Shown here: piece after piece, positions 16,899 through 25,646 of the stretch
How the letters are laid out: each line of letters begins with the position of its first letter
How positions within the stretch are numbered: the first letter of the stretch is position 1
Assembly (NCBI GenBank): GCA_949372955.1
Contig: CASIAX010000001.1
Span: 1-64,000, forward strand
DNA: 64,000 nucleotides
Origin: SGZJ01 sp949372955
GTDB taxonomy: Bacteria > Bacteroidota > Bacteroidia > Flavobacteriales > Flavobacteriaceae
Reading direction: 5' to 3'
Notes under the pieces: model-generated
Seen by the model: the letters and a program-made list of their open reading frames with translations, nothing else
Told to the model about the DNA's origin: nothing
Database searches by the model: none
Made by a program: the position numbers and the translations under genes

Positions 16899-17780
16899 TA
16901 TTTCTATTTGTAATAGTCAAGATGTGGATTTGGGAACTCCTGAAACAGGTGATAACTGCTCAGTAGCCTCTACTACTAATGATGCTCCTGATGCTTTTGA
17001 ACTTGGAGAAACTACTGTAACTTGGACAGTAACGGATGGTTCTGGAAACACAGCTACTGCCACACAAACAGTAACGGTAACCGATGATACTGATCCAACG
17101 ATTACAGCACCTGATGCTATTAGTGTTTCTACTAATGATGGATGTACTGCAACAGAAGTTACTCTTGGAGATTCTACTACTAGTGATAACTGCTCAGTAG
17201 CCTCTACTACTAATGATGCTCCTGATGCTTTTGAACTTGGAGAAACTACTGTAACTTGGACAGTAACGGATGGTTCTGGAAACACAGCTACTGCTACACA
17301 AACAGTAACAGTAAGCGATGATACTGATCCAACGATTACAGCACCTGATGCTATTAGTGTTACTACTAATGATGGATGTACTGCAATAGAAGTTACTCTT
17401 GGCGAATCTACTACTAGTGATAACTGCTCAGTAGCCTCTACTACTAATGATGCTCCTGATGCTTTTGAACTTGGAGAAACTACTGTAACTTGGACAGTAA
17501 CGGATGGTTCTGGAAACACAGCTACTGCCACACAAACAGTAACGGTAACCGATGATACTGATCCAACGATTACTGCACCTAGTGATATTTCTATTTGTAA
17601 TAGTCAAGATGTGGATTTGGGAACTCCTGAAACAGGTGATAATTGTGGGGTGGCTTCCATTACCAATGATGCTTCAGACTCATTTAGTATAGGAGAAACT
17701 ACCGTAACTTGGACAGTAACGGATGGTGTAGGTAATACTGCAACAGATTTTCAAATTATAACAATAGTAGATGATATTCC
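15930..17780 (+). repeat. 234-bp tandem repeats (HYR domains), nearly identical copies
   Basis: The unit is 234 bp (for example GATGATACTGATCC at 16161 and again at 16395). About seven copies are nearly identical, differing at a few bases (GGCGAT or GGAGAT, GCTACACAAA or GCCACACAAA). The copy that starts at 16893 is a chimera: its first part copies 17578-17640 and the rest copies the standard unit. Confidence 0.9.
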
Positions 17781-18492
17781 CCCAATAATTACAGAAACCT
17801 CAGGTAATTTTGCAGTAAGTTGTCAGGTAAATAATGTGATTACTGGTACACCTCAAGTTACAGATAACTGTGGAGTTTTAAGTTTATCTAATAATGCACC
17901 TGATGAATATGTAGTTGGGGAAAATATAATAACTTGGATTGCTACAGATGTTAATGGTAATATTGCAGAATACTTACAAATAATTACACTCCTAAACTTA
18001 CAAGTCCCAACAGCTGTATGTAATGATATTACATTAACATTAGAAAATGGCACTGCTTTTATTTCAGCTTTAGATATAGGAAATGAAAGCTTTGATGAAT
18101 GTGAAGATGATGTAGTGCTAAGTATTAGTCAAAATGAATTTAATGAAAGTCACATTGGAGAAAATACAGTAGTTTTAACTGTTGTTGATAGTGGTGGAAA
18201 TACTTCCTCATGTGAAGCGACAGTCACTGTTGTTGGACCTGGATTAAGTATTGAAGAAAACATGTTTGATTCCATAATTATTTACCCAAACCCAACTTCT
18301 GAAATGATATATATTAAATCCAATGTTAGTAGTAACTATCATTTATATAACATGATCGGTCAAAAAATTATATCTGGGCAAATTAATGAAGGAGATAATC
18401 AGTTAAGCCTTAGTCAATATAGTAATGGTATTTACTTTATAAAATTTATCAAAAATAACAGAGTTTATACTAAGAAAATTGTTAAGAATTAA
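16894..18492 (+). CDS. BspA/HYR protein, segment 3 (HYR domains and T9SS type A sorting domain)
   Basis: 533 codons in the third frame, from SDISICNSQDVDLGTPETG after the frameshift. It holds four more HYR-type units, a diverged HYR (PPIITETSGNFAVSC), a related domain (VCNDITLTLENG) and the C-terminal sorting domain with YPNPTSE and final KKIVKN. On its own it lacks a signal peptide. Confidence 0.6.
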   Translation, partial: SDISICNSQDVDLGTPETGDNCSVASTTNDAPDAFELGETTVTWTVTDGSGNTATATQTVTVTDDTDPTITAPDAISVSTNDGCTATEVTLGDSTTSDNCSVASTTNDAPDAFELGETTVTWTVTDGSGNTATATQTVTVSDDTDPTITAPDAISVTTNDGCTAIEVTLGESTTSDNCSVASTTNDAPDAFELGETTVTWTVTDGSGNTATATQTVTVTDDTDPTITAPSDISICNSQDVDLGTPETGDNCGVASITNDASDSFSIGETTVTWTVTDGVGNTATDFQIITIVDDIPPIITETSGNFAVSCQVNNVITGTPQVTDNCGVLSLSNNAPDEYVVGENIITWIATDVNGNIAEYLQIITLLNLQVPTAVCNDITLTLENGTAFISALDIGNESFDECEDDVVLSISQNEFNESHIGENTVVLTVVDSGGNTSSCEATVTVVGPGLSIEENMFDSIIIYPNPTSEMIYIKSNVSSNYHLYNMIGQKIISGQINEGDNQLSLSQYSNGIYFIKFIKNNRVYTKKIVKN

Positions 18493-18564
18493 TACAATGA
18501 AAAAATATTGACTTAAAAATCTAATAAAGATTAGCATACTCTGCATAACTACTTTATTTCAGTT

Positions 18565-18666
18565 TTATTTAAAAGTAGTTTCTGCTTTTCCAGTTTCTGT
18601 ATTGTAGTTAACATGAGGTCTTTTAATTGCCTTGTCTTTTATACTCAATTCTCTTGCCTTTATTAA
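18565..18666 (-). pseudogene. Possible gene remnant, 33 codons, minus strand
   Basis: A minus-strand stretch LIKARELSIKDKAIKR followed by PHVNYNTETGKAETTFK ends at TAA 18565-18567. It looks like protein but has a TAA directly upstream and no ATG. Probably the end of a decayed gene; family not recognised. The rest of 18493-18749 shows nothing I can support. Confidence 0.3.
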
Positions 18667-18749
18667 TTATTTAAGTCTTGGAGTCTATTCTAATCTATTT
18701 TCATTCTAAAGTGTTTTAATATTACATTTACATTATAAAAATAAATATT

Positions 18750-18827
18750 ATGTCAAATAAACCTAAATGTGAATGTGGAAATACTCAAAACCCTGATGGA
18801 TTTTGTGATGGTTCTCACACTAAATAG
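18750..18827 (+). CDS. Very small CDGSH-type iron-sulfur protein
   Basis: 25 residues, ATG at 18750 and TAG at 18825. The whole protein is little more than the motif: KCECGNTQNPDGFCDGSH with Cys7, Cys9, Cys19 and His23, the 3Cys-1His ligands of mitoNEET-type [2Fe-2S] clusters. Known CDGSH proteins often have two such motifs or at least about 60 residues, so this is near the minimum. Role unknown; the family is linked to redox and iron handling. It stands alone in an otherwise empty stretch. Confidence 0.6.
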   Translation: MSNKPKCECGNTQNPDGFCDGSHTK

Positions 18828-19046
18828 ATTAGTTAAACATTATCATTAAGATTGATAACAAACCTTTGTTTTCCTATATCATAATGATTAAAGTTATTTG
18901 TATCCATTAGCATCTGTTGTGGACACAATTCTCTGTATTTTACAAATTATATCAATTGTGTTAATGGGCAATACCCATGATTTAAAAAATCAAGTTTGGT
19001 TCAATTAACTACAATTTAAGTCAGTCATCTTTTTGTAATCTTATTT

Positions 19047-19256
19047 ATGAAAAAATTACTAACTGTTTTATTGTTTATTTCACTTGTTTGCTTAGCTAAT
19101 TGTGGACCATTTTCAATTAATATAAATATATCTCCAGTTTCAGACCTAACAAAGCTGGCTATTGAAGGAACGCATGTTGATATGTCCTTAAAATTACTAG
19201 AAATAGGGCTCAAAAAAATCAATATTTGCCAGAAACTATTATGTATACAGATTTGA
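19047..19256 (+). CDS. Small putative lipoprotein, possibly frameshifted
   Basis: 69 codons. MKKLLTVLLFISLVCLANCGPF is a good lipoprotein signal (L-A-N-C). The middle (VSDLTKLAIEGTHVDMSLKLLEIG) looks real, but the end in this frame (LKKINICQKLLCIQI) does not. Shifting frame at about 19207 gives AQKNQYLPETIMYTDLSKY to a stop at 19277-19279, which looks more protein-like, so one base may be missing around the GGG before an A7 run. The terminator-like palindrome at 19330 would suit this gene. Confidence 0.4.
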   Translation: MKKLLTVLLFISLVCLANCGPFSININISPVSDLTKLAIEGTHVDMSLKLLEIGLKKINICQKLLCIQI

Positions 19257-19329
19257 GTAAGTATAAATTTAACATTTAGTAAAACAAAGATTTAAAAGTT
19301 CACAAAATTCTTTTTTATTAATAGCTTAC

Positions 19330-19362
19330 TAAGCCAAAATTTTGGCTTAATTTTATTTTTTA
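19330..19362 (+). terminator. 20-bp perfect palindrome with T-rich tail
   Basis: TAAGCCAAAA (19330-19339) is followed directly by its complement TTTTGGCTTA (19340-19349) and then a T-rich stretch to 19362. It fits a rho-independent terminator for the gene at 19047. Because it lies only 22 bases before the ABC exporter start it could instead be an operator. Confidence 0.55.
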
Positions 19363-19371
19363 TCTAAAAAT

Positions 19372-21108
19372 ATGAGTAAAAATAATGTTTCCTTTAGCTG
19401 GGCCTTTAAAGAATTTATTTGGCCAAGAAGAAAAGTAGTTTCTTTTGGACTTTTTCTGATAATTATTAGAAGTTTATCAGGATTAGTATTGCCTTATGCA
19501 AGTAAATCTTTAATCGATGATATAATCCCTTCAAAAGATATGGATGGACTTACTTTATTGTTAATTATTGTCTGCTCCGCACTATTATTTCAGTCGATTA
19601 GCTCTTTCTCCTTGACTCGTATTTTAAGCGTGGAAGCACAACACTTGATTTCTGTTCTACGTGCTAAGGTGCAGAAAAAATTACTAACTCTCCCTGTTAG
19701 TTTTTTCGATAATAATAAATCTGGAGCTTTGGTTTCTAGAGTTATGACAGATGTTGAAGGGGTTAGAAACTTAGTAGGTACAGGACTGGTTCAACTAATA
19801 GGAGGTACGATTACAGCTATAATTTCTTTGGTTATACTAATACAAATCAATGCGCAAATGACTTTGTTTGTTTTAGTTCCGGTTATAATTTTTGCATTAA
19901 TTGCTTTGAAAGCTTTTGGATATATACGTCCCATATTTAGAGCTAGAGGTAAAATCAATGCCGAAGTTACTGGCCGTCTAACTGAAACTCTAAACGGGAT
20001 ACGCGTAATTAAGGGGTTTAATGCTGAAAAACAAGAACTTAAAGTTTTTGAAAAAGGTGTTGATGATTTGTTTCAAAATGTAAAAAAGAGTTTGACTGCT
20101 ACGGCACTCATTACTAGTTCTTCTACTTTCTTACTCGGATTAGCATCTGCTGGTATAATGGGTATGGGTGGTTACTTTATAATGAATGATAGTATGACAT
20201 ATGGTGAGTTTGTTTCGTTTACACTCTTTCTTGGCTTTATGATAGCACCCATAGTTCAAATGAGTAACATTGGTAGTCAGCTTACCGAGGCTTTTGCAGG
20301 TCTAGACAGAACTCAAGAATTAATGGGTTTAAATGAAGAAAATGATCCTGCTACTCGTAAAGTAGTGCTTAATAAAATTGAAGGAAATATTTCTTTTAAA
20401 AATATTTCGTTTAGCTATGATGATAAAACAAGTGTATTACATGATGTTTCTTTTGAAGCTCCAATGGGAAGTGTTACCGCACTAGTCGGTTCTTCTGGTT
20501 CTGGTAAATCTACTATAGCAAGCCTAGCTAGTGCTTTTTTAATTCCAAACTCAGGAGAAGTATTGATTGATGGTATCGATTTATCAACTGTTGACTTACA
20601 AAGTTTTAGATCTCAACTTGGAGTTGTGCTTCAAGATGATTTTTTATATGAAGGAACAATTAGAGAAAATATATTATTCCCATGTCCTGACGCTTCAGAA
20701 GATGAGCTTCAGCAAGCTGTTCATGGCGCTTATGTTAATGAATTTACAGACCGTTTTGAAAAAGGGATTGATACCCTTATTGGTGAGCGTGGTGTAAAGC
20801 TATCCGGAGGACAAAGACAGAGAATATCTATAGCAAGAGCATTGTTAGCACAACCTAAAATTGTAATTTTAGATGAAGCTACTTCAAATTTAGATACGCA
20901 AAGTGAAGCATTTATTCAGAAGAGTCTTGGTTTATTAATGCAAAATAGAACTACTTTTGTAATTGCTCACCGATTGAGTACTATACAAAAGGCTGATCAA
21001 ATTCTTGTTGTTGAAGATGGTGATATAGTTGAACGTGGCAAGCATGAAGAATTAATTGCTGCTAAAGGGAGATATCATGAGTTGTACACATATCAAACTC
21101 GAATGTAA
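19372..21108 (+). CDS. ABC exporter, MsbA-like half-transporter
   Basis: 578 residues: transmembrane domain with six helices (about 1-310), then the ATPase domain. Walker A GSSGSGKST, Q-loop VVLQDDFLYEGTIRENI, signature LSGGQRQRISIARAL, Walker B IVILDEATSNLD and H-loop VIAHRLS are all intact. Such half-transporters form homodimers or heterodimers and flip lipids or drugs out of the inner membrane; in Flavobacteriia this type is often labelled MsbA or multidrug. Single gene, convergent with the next operon (8 bases between stops). Confidence 0.9.
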   Translation: MSKNNVSFSWAFKEFIWPRRKVVSFGLFLIIIRSLSGLVLPYASKSLIDDIIPSKDMDGLTLLLIIVCSALLFQSISSFSLTRILSVEAQHLISVLRAKVQKKLLTLPVSFFDNNKSGALVSRVMTDVEGVRNLVGTGLVQLIGGTITAIISLVILIQINAQMTLFVLVPVIIFALIALKAFGYIRPIFRARGKINAEVTGRLTETLNGIRVIKGFNAEKQELKVFEKGVDDLFQNVKKSLTATALITSSSTFLLGLASAGIMGMGGYFIMNDSMTYGEFVSFTLFLGFMIAPIVQMSNIGSQLTEAFAGLDRTQELMGLNEENDPATRKVVLNKIEGNISFKNISFSYDDKTSVLHDVSFEAPMGSVTALVGSSGSGKSTIASLASAFLIPNSGEVLIDGIDLSTVDLQSFRSQLGVVLQDDFLYEGTIRENILFPCPDASEDELQQAVHGAYVNEFTDRFEKGIDTLIGERGVKLSGGQRQRISIARALLAQPKIVILDEATSNLDTQSEAFIQKSLGLLMQNRTTFVIAHRLSTIQKADQILVVEDGDIVERGKHEELIAAKGRYHELYTYQTRM

Positions 21109-21116
21109 ATTCTAAT

Positions 21117-21710
21117 TTATTCATGAATTACCATATCAATACAAAAAACAGCTGCTAAAAGAAAATATCTAGAAAAATCATTCTTAGGAACTGCATCATT
21201 AATTTCAAGAACATAATCATCAGCACTTGTAAATATTTCTTTGGCTGTTTTCCATTTTTTTACAATTGACCCTAAATCTTCTTGATCTTTAACTAATTTG
21301 AAATTGTATTGTCCTTTAAATTTAAAAAGAAATTTATCTTTTATGTCATATGCATTAAATTGAATTCCTGAGAAACCTCCCAAAATATTTTGCTGTTTAA
21401 AGTATCCAATTAATTTATCTTTTTCGTTATATACACAAACTCTAGCATATAAAAAACTCCAATCTTTTTTTACACTTAATAACCTTGAACCGTTAGTAGA
21501 AGTTATTTTAAGGTTAAACGGAGCAAAAATTTTAGTGGATTTGTCAAATCTAAATAATTTAGTCAGTAAGTCAGTTTCCTGTTCTCTAGAGTTAAGTATT
21601 ATTTTTTTAGAATTTGTGTCGTATATATCATAATTATTAGATATTTTGAACATACCAATATGCTCTTTAATAAAAAATGAGTTATTTTGAAGTAAGCTAT
21701 TTATCTCCAT
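21117..21710 (-). CDS. Phospholipid scramblase / LURP-one-like (Tubby C2 fold) protein
   Basis: 197 residues, no signal peptide. The sequence is rich in beta strands (FKISNNYDIYDTNSKKIIL, GYFKQQNILGGFSGIQFNAYD, FKFKGQYNFKLV) and ends in a single hydrophobic helix (FLLAAVFCIDMVI). This pattern, with the 'aid' helix ending in ID-hydrophobic, is that of the scramblase/LURP-one family in Bacteroidota; function in bacteria is unknown. Its start overlaps the stop of the upstream oxidoreductase by one base (21710), so the two are coupled in one operon. Confidence 0.55.
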   Translation of the reverse strand: MEINSLLQNNSFFIKEHIGMFKISNNYDIYDTNSKKIILNSREQETDLLTKLFRFDKSTKIFAPFNLKITSTNGSRLLSVKKDWSFLYARVCVYNEKDKLIGYFKQQNILGGFSGIQFNAYDIKDKFLFKFKGQYNFKLVKDQEDLGSIVKKWKTAKEIFTSADDYVLEINDAVPKNDFSRYFLLAAVFCIDMVIHE

Positions 21711-22282
21711 TATTTAAGATCATTTTTTATATCTTTTTCTACTGATTTAAGATATTTTATTCTCTTCTTATCAGATACAAATGGAACTGACCAAAACTGC
21801 TTTGTTTTTGTAAACAAAGACAGTCTCCATCCAAATACAAAAGTATAAACACCCATTACTAATCTTAATTTTACAGAATTTAGATATAGAGTTAAAACTG
21901 GTATTGCTGGAGCACCATGAGTTACATAAGTCCTAACTATTTTATCTTTTAAAAATGGTTTAGGGTATGCGTAAAGCTTTGTAATATTGACAAACTGATA
22001 TGCAAAGCCTGGAACAAAAACTTCATCAAAAAATATTTCCATTCTTGGGGTTAATCTAAACCACCAAACTGGAGATATAAAATACATTCTTTCTGACCAT
22101 GTAACAAGTTCTTGATATCTCTTAATTGTTTTTTCTCTTGGCCTAGAAAAGTCATCTCTATATAAATCTATGATTTCAATTTCCTCATTGTTCTTGGTCA
22201 ATTCATCATTTATAGTCTTAAATATACCACTGTAGCAGAATGATTTAATATCAGGATGTCCAACTATAATTAGATTTTTCAT
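21710..22282 (-). CDS. Flavodoxin-fold NAD(P)H-dependent oxidoreductase (KefF/MdaB type)
   Basis: 190 residues. It begins KNLIIVGHPDIKSFCYSG, the FMN phosphate-binding loop of quinone reductases, with IDLYRDDFSRP and FISPVWWFRLTPRMEIFFDEV, the standard second and third FMN-contacting regions, and GFAYQF. It likely reduces quinones or other electrophiles using FMN in the cytoplasm. It forms an operon with the scramblase-like gene. Confidence 0.82.
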   Translation of the reverse strand: MKNLIIVGHPDIKSFCYSGIFKTINDELTKNNEEIEIIDLYRDDFSRPREKTIKRYQELVTWSERMYFISPVWWFRLTPRMEIFFDEVFVPGFAYQFVNITKLYAYPKPFLKDKIVRTYVTHGAPAIPVLTLYLNSVKLRLVMGVYTFVFGWRLSLFTKTKQFWSVPFVSDKKRIKYLKSVEKDIKNDLK

Positions 22283-22391
22283 AATTTATTTTAATTTTTT
22301 TTATTTGATGAAAGTGCAAATATAACCAACACTTATCGTTTAAAATATATATTTTTTAAATTATTATTAGTTCTATATACTGAATCTTTAA

Positions 22392-23645
22392 TTAGTGAGT
22401 ATGTACTTTAAATCTGTTCTTATAAAAAAGTATAATTACAATCGAAAACATGAAGTATGATAATATCAATATATATGAAATGTGAAAACCTGATGACAAA
22501 AATTGATTTGAAAGAAAGGTTGTTAATATTAAAATAGCAAAAATAGATCTAAATATTTCAAAATTTGTTGCCCAAGAATAAAAATCAAATAAAGAAGTAA
22601 AACCAAAAATGGATATAAATATGATAAATCCGTAAATAAGTTTAAAGCTAGTTGTTAACTCTGAAAAGTTTTGTAAAAAGAATAGAAGTAAAAAATTTAT
22701 AGAAATAAAATGAAAAAGTGCTATGACCTTTAATAATGAAGAATATTTAGGAGCATATTTTTTTCTGTTTTTTATATCTACAGTAATAGTTCTTGGAAAT
22801 TCCTCAACCACATCATCAGGTCTCCAACCTGTAGGCATAAACCAAATCCTTAGTTTATCTATAAAACTTTTTGAATTATAAGCATCTTGAATAACATTAA
22901 AAGCATGTTGCCAATTAATTAAAATTGGGTTCCAGGTTTTTACAGGTTTTAATACTCCGAAAACTGGAGGTTCTTCGTCTATTTCTTGTTGAAATGTACC
23001 AAAAATACGATCCCATACACAAAATATAGCAGATAAATTTTTATCAATATAGATTGGATTAATAGCGTGATGAACTCTATGTTGAGATGGTGTAACTATA
23101 ATGTATTCTAAAAAACCTAGTTTACCGATATGTTGAGTGTGATACCAAAATTGAGAAAATAAGTGTAAGGGTACTAAAAGTGAAATGACTTTTGGTGATA
23201 CACCTAAAATTGCAGCTGGAATTAAAAATAAAGCTCCAAAACCTATCCAAGCAGAGATACTTTGTCTTAAAGCACACGCCAAATTAAATTCTTCACTACT
23301 ATGATGTATTACATGTCTATTCCAAAAAATATTAATCTTATGGTTTAGTCTATGATTCCAATAACTTGCAAAATCTATACATATAAAAGCAACTATATAT
23401 AATGTTAAGTTTGATTCTAGACTGACAAGTTCAATCGAATTAAGTAAATAAGGATAAGGGATAATTATTAAAATTAATCCTAATGAATTTTTCAAAATGT
23501 TTGTCATTCCTGAACTCAAACTAGAAAGAGTGTCCATGAAAGAATACGTTTGTCGACCTATTATATGGCCATACGAGATTTCTATTGTCATTAAAACCAT
23601 AAAACCCGGAATTACCCACAATAACAAAGAAGCGTAAGTATCCAT
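22392..23645 (-). CDS. Sterol desaturase family protein, alkylglycerol-monooxygenase-like
   Basis: 417 residues. The di-iron histidine clusters are complete: HRLNH, HVIHHS, then HTQHIG and HRVHHA, followed by the family motif CVWDRIFGTF. The domain (about 40-230) is surrounded by membrane segments, and an extra C-terminal part (about 300-415) adds four or more helices, giving the layout of TMEM195/alkylglycerol monooxygenase-like proteins. It hydroxylates or desaturates a lipid at the membrane; substrate unknown. This is the second, intact, member of the family in the window. No gene is seen in the 223 bases upstream. Confidence 0.82.
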   Translation of the reverse strand: MDTYASLLLWVIPGFMVLMTIEISYGHIIGRQTYSFMDTLSSLSSGMTNILKNSLGLILIIIPYPYLLNSIELVSLESNLTLYIVAFICIDFASYWNHRLNHKINIFWNRHVIHHSSEEFNLACALRQSISAWIGFGALFLIPAAILGVSPKVISLLVPLHLFSQFWYHTQHIGKLGFLEYIIVTPSQHRVHHAINPIYIDKNLSAIFCVWDRIFGTFQQEIDEEPPVFGVLKPVKTWNPILINWQHAFNVIQDAYNSKSFIDKLRIWFMPTGWRPDDVVEEFPRTITVDIKNRKKYAPKYSSLLKVIALFHFISINFLLLFFLQNFSELTTSFKLIYGFIIFISIFGFTSLFDFYSWATNFEIFRSIFAILILTTFLSNQFLSSGFHISYILILSYFMFSIVIILFYKNRFKVHTH

Positions 23646-23868
23646 AAATTATTTTGTTATAAAAATCACTTAAATATAAAGAAAAAACCTTCTAATAATC
23701 TAAAGTTTTTAAATTTTCAGCATTAACTATTTTTTTCTTTCAACAAATTGGAATTTAGCTAAAAATTAAACATCGGTTATTCTAAAACAATACTTTTCAA
23801 ATTTCTTATAAATAAGTTATGTATAGTTTAATATGTTATTTTTCTTAAATTAATTATATATTTCAACT

Positions 23869-24573
23869 ATGAAAAAACAACTATGGTTAATATTGGAAGA
23901 TACTACCACTAAAAGAGGAAGATACTTTGATTACTTTATTCAGATTTTAATATTATTATCTCTAGTGTCATTTTCTTTAGATACACTACCAAACCTCAAC
24001 TACAATACTAGAGTTTTTTTAGATTATTTTGAGGTAATAAGTATTGTGATTTTTACTATTGAATTTTTACTAAGAATATATGTTTCAAAAAAACCATTAA
24101 GCTATATTTTTAGTTTTTATGGAATTATAGATATACTAGCTATTTTACCTTTTTACTTAAATAGAGTTTTTGATTTACGATTCTTAAGAGCATTTAGGAT
24201 ATTTCGAATATTTAGAGCATTGAAACTCTTAAGATATAATAAAGCTCTTAATCGTTTTAGGATTGCATTTAAAATAGTAAAAGAGGAAGTGACATTATTT
24301 TTTATTGTTACACTGGTCTTAATTTTTATTACTTCTGCAGGTATATATTTCTTCGAAAACGAAGCTCAGCCAGAGGTTTTTAAATCAGTATTTCATAGTG
24401 CTTGGTGGTCTATTGTTACCTTAACAACTGTAGGTTATGGTGATGTTTACCCTATAACCTTAGGTGGTAAAATATTTACTTTTTTTGTATTGATGATAGG
24501 AGTAGGGCTAGTAACTGTTCCTGCAGGATTAGTTGCTACGGCATTATCTAAAGCAAGAGAATTAGAAGATTGA
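23869..24573 (+). CDS. Voltage-gated K+ channel, six-transmembrane
   Basis: 234 residues, S1-S6. S4 (about 104-122, RFLRAFRIFRIFRALKLL) carries arginines at every third position, the voltage sensor. The filter T187-V-G-Y-G-D192 is canonical. The short C-terminus (LSKARELED) has no RCK domain. The size and layout are those of KvAP-like prokaryotic channels, assembling as tetramers in the inner membrane. The downstream hydrolase follows after 21 bases. Confidence 0.9.
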   Translation: MKKQLWLILEDTTTKRGRYFDYFIQILILLSLVSFSLDTLPNLNYNTRVFLDYFEVISIVIFTIEFLLRIYVSKKPLSYIFSFYGIIDILAILPFYLNRVFDLRFLRAFRIFRIFRALKLLRYNKALNRFRIAFKIVKEEVTLFFIVTLVLIFITSAGIYFFENEAQPEVFKSVFHSAWWSIVTLTTVGYGDVYPITLGGKIFTFFVLMIGVGLVTVPAGLVATALSKARELED

Positions 24574-24594
24574 ATAAAGATTAAAACTGTGTCT

Positions 24595-25572
24595 ATGAAA
24601 AAATTAAGTTTTATTATATTTTTGTTTATTTTTTTTACTTCATTTTTATCTGTTAGTCAAAATATTTCTGAACAAATAACTTTTACTAGTTCTAATCCAT
24701 TTTCTTTTAATGATGTTATAACTAATTTCGCGAATTTAGATGAGCAAGAAGTTTTCGGAAAACTAGTTATTCCGTATGATTCTTTAAACCCTAAAAAACA
24801 ATACCCATTAATTATTGGAGTTGCTGGAAGTATGGGTTGGAAAAGTCATCATTTAGAATACCTAAAGATGTATCAAAATTTAGGCTTTGCAACTTTTGAA
24901 CTGAATAGTTTTAAAAGTAGAGATATAAAATCTACTGTTGGAGAACAAAATCAAGTTACAACTGCTGCAATGATTGTTGACGCATATAAAGCTCTTGAGA
25001 TGCTATCTGATCACCCACTAATAAATAAAGAAAAGATTTCAATTACAGGATGGAGTTTAGGTGGTGCTGTGACTTTATTTTCTGCTTGGTTACCTTTAAA
25101 AAACACTATTAATAAAGAGTTAAATTTCGCTTCACATTTAGCTTTTTACCCTCCTTGCTTTTTTGATCTTGAAAATATGGAATTCTCTCAATCACCAATT
25201 CATATATTAATTGGTGAGTCAGATGATTGGACTCCTGCCGAGCCTTGTAATAACTTAGTGAATAAATTAAACGATTATTGTAATATTGATATTACTATAT
25301 ATAAAGACTCTCACCATGGTTTTGATAGGAAGGGAGGGTTAGAAATTAATGAAAATGGGTATAGCTTTAAAGACTGTATGTTTACTTTAACTAGTGATGG
25401 ACATGTGCTAATGAATTACTTAAATATGCCAATGTCTAATGCATTTCTTCAAAAACTTGGCTTTTTATTTTGTGCTTCAAAAGGTGTTACTATTGGAGGT
25501 AACCTAGAAGCTAGAAATCAGTCATTTGAGTTTGCTAAAGAGTTTATGATTAACACATTGATGTCAAATTAA
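24595..25572 (+). CDS. Secreted alpha/beta hydrolase, dienelactone hydrolase-like
   Basis: 325 residues from the ATG at 24595; a GTG two codons upstream is also in frame but the ATG starts a clean signal peptide MKKLSFIIFLFIFFTSFLSVSQ. The nucleophile elbow is GWSLGGAV, the acid is likely in GESDDWTP and the histidine in SHHGFD, giving a complete catalytic triad. Periplasmic or exported esterase/peptidase-like enzyme of the DLH type; substrate unknown. Confidence 0.8.
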   Translation: MKKLSFIIFLFIFFTSFLSVSQNISEQITFTSSNPFSFNDVITNFANLDEQEVFGKLVIPYDSLNPKKQYPLIIGVAGSMGWKSHHLEYLKMYQNLGFATFELNSFKSRDIKSTVGEQNQVTTAAMIVDAYKALEMLSDHPLINKEKISITGWSLGGAVTLFSAWLPLKNTINKELNFASHLAFYPPCFFDLENMEFSQSPIHILIGESDDWTPAEPCNNLVNKLNDYCNIDITIYKDSHHGFDRKGGLEINENGYSFKDCMFTLTSDGHVLMNYLNMPMSNAFLQKLGFLFCASKGVTIGGNLEARNQSFEFAKEFMINTLMSN

Positions 25573-25646
25573 CTGTATATGTAATTCTTAATAACTAATT
25601 TTTTATCTTTTTATTATTGTATTTTTAAATTCTAAAATTTTTTTAA

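Larger units (their letters stand above)
13477..18492 (+). pseudogene. BspA-like (DUF285) / HYR repeat surface protein with T9SS type A signal, two frameshifts
   Basis: Read as one gene of about 1670 codons. Order: signal peptide (MKKLLYILYIFPYFFLS), about 27 copies of a 25-residue BspA/DUF285 repeat (FNQDIGSWDTAAVTNM type), nine or ten HYR domains of about 78 residues, and a T9SS type A sorting domain (IIIYPNPTSEMIYI to KKIVKN). It would be exported by T9SS and attached to the surface; BspA and HYR domains are associated with adhesion. One base is missing at 13978/13979 (ACTG-TATG where sister repeats have ACTGCTATG), and one G is extra at 16893 (CCTGAGTGAT where the sister copy at 17578 has CCTAGTGAT). 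The two shifts restore the frame. Confidence 0.75.
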
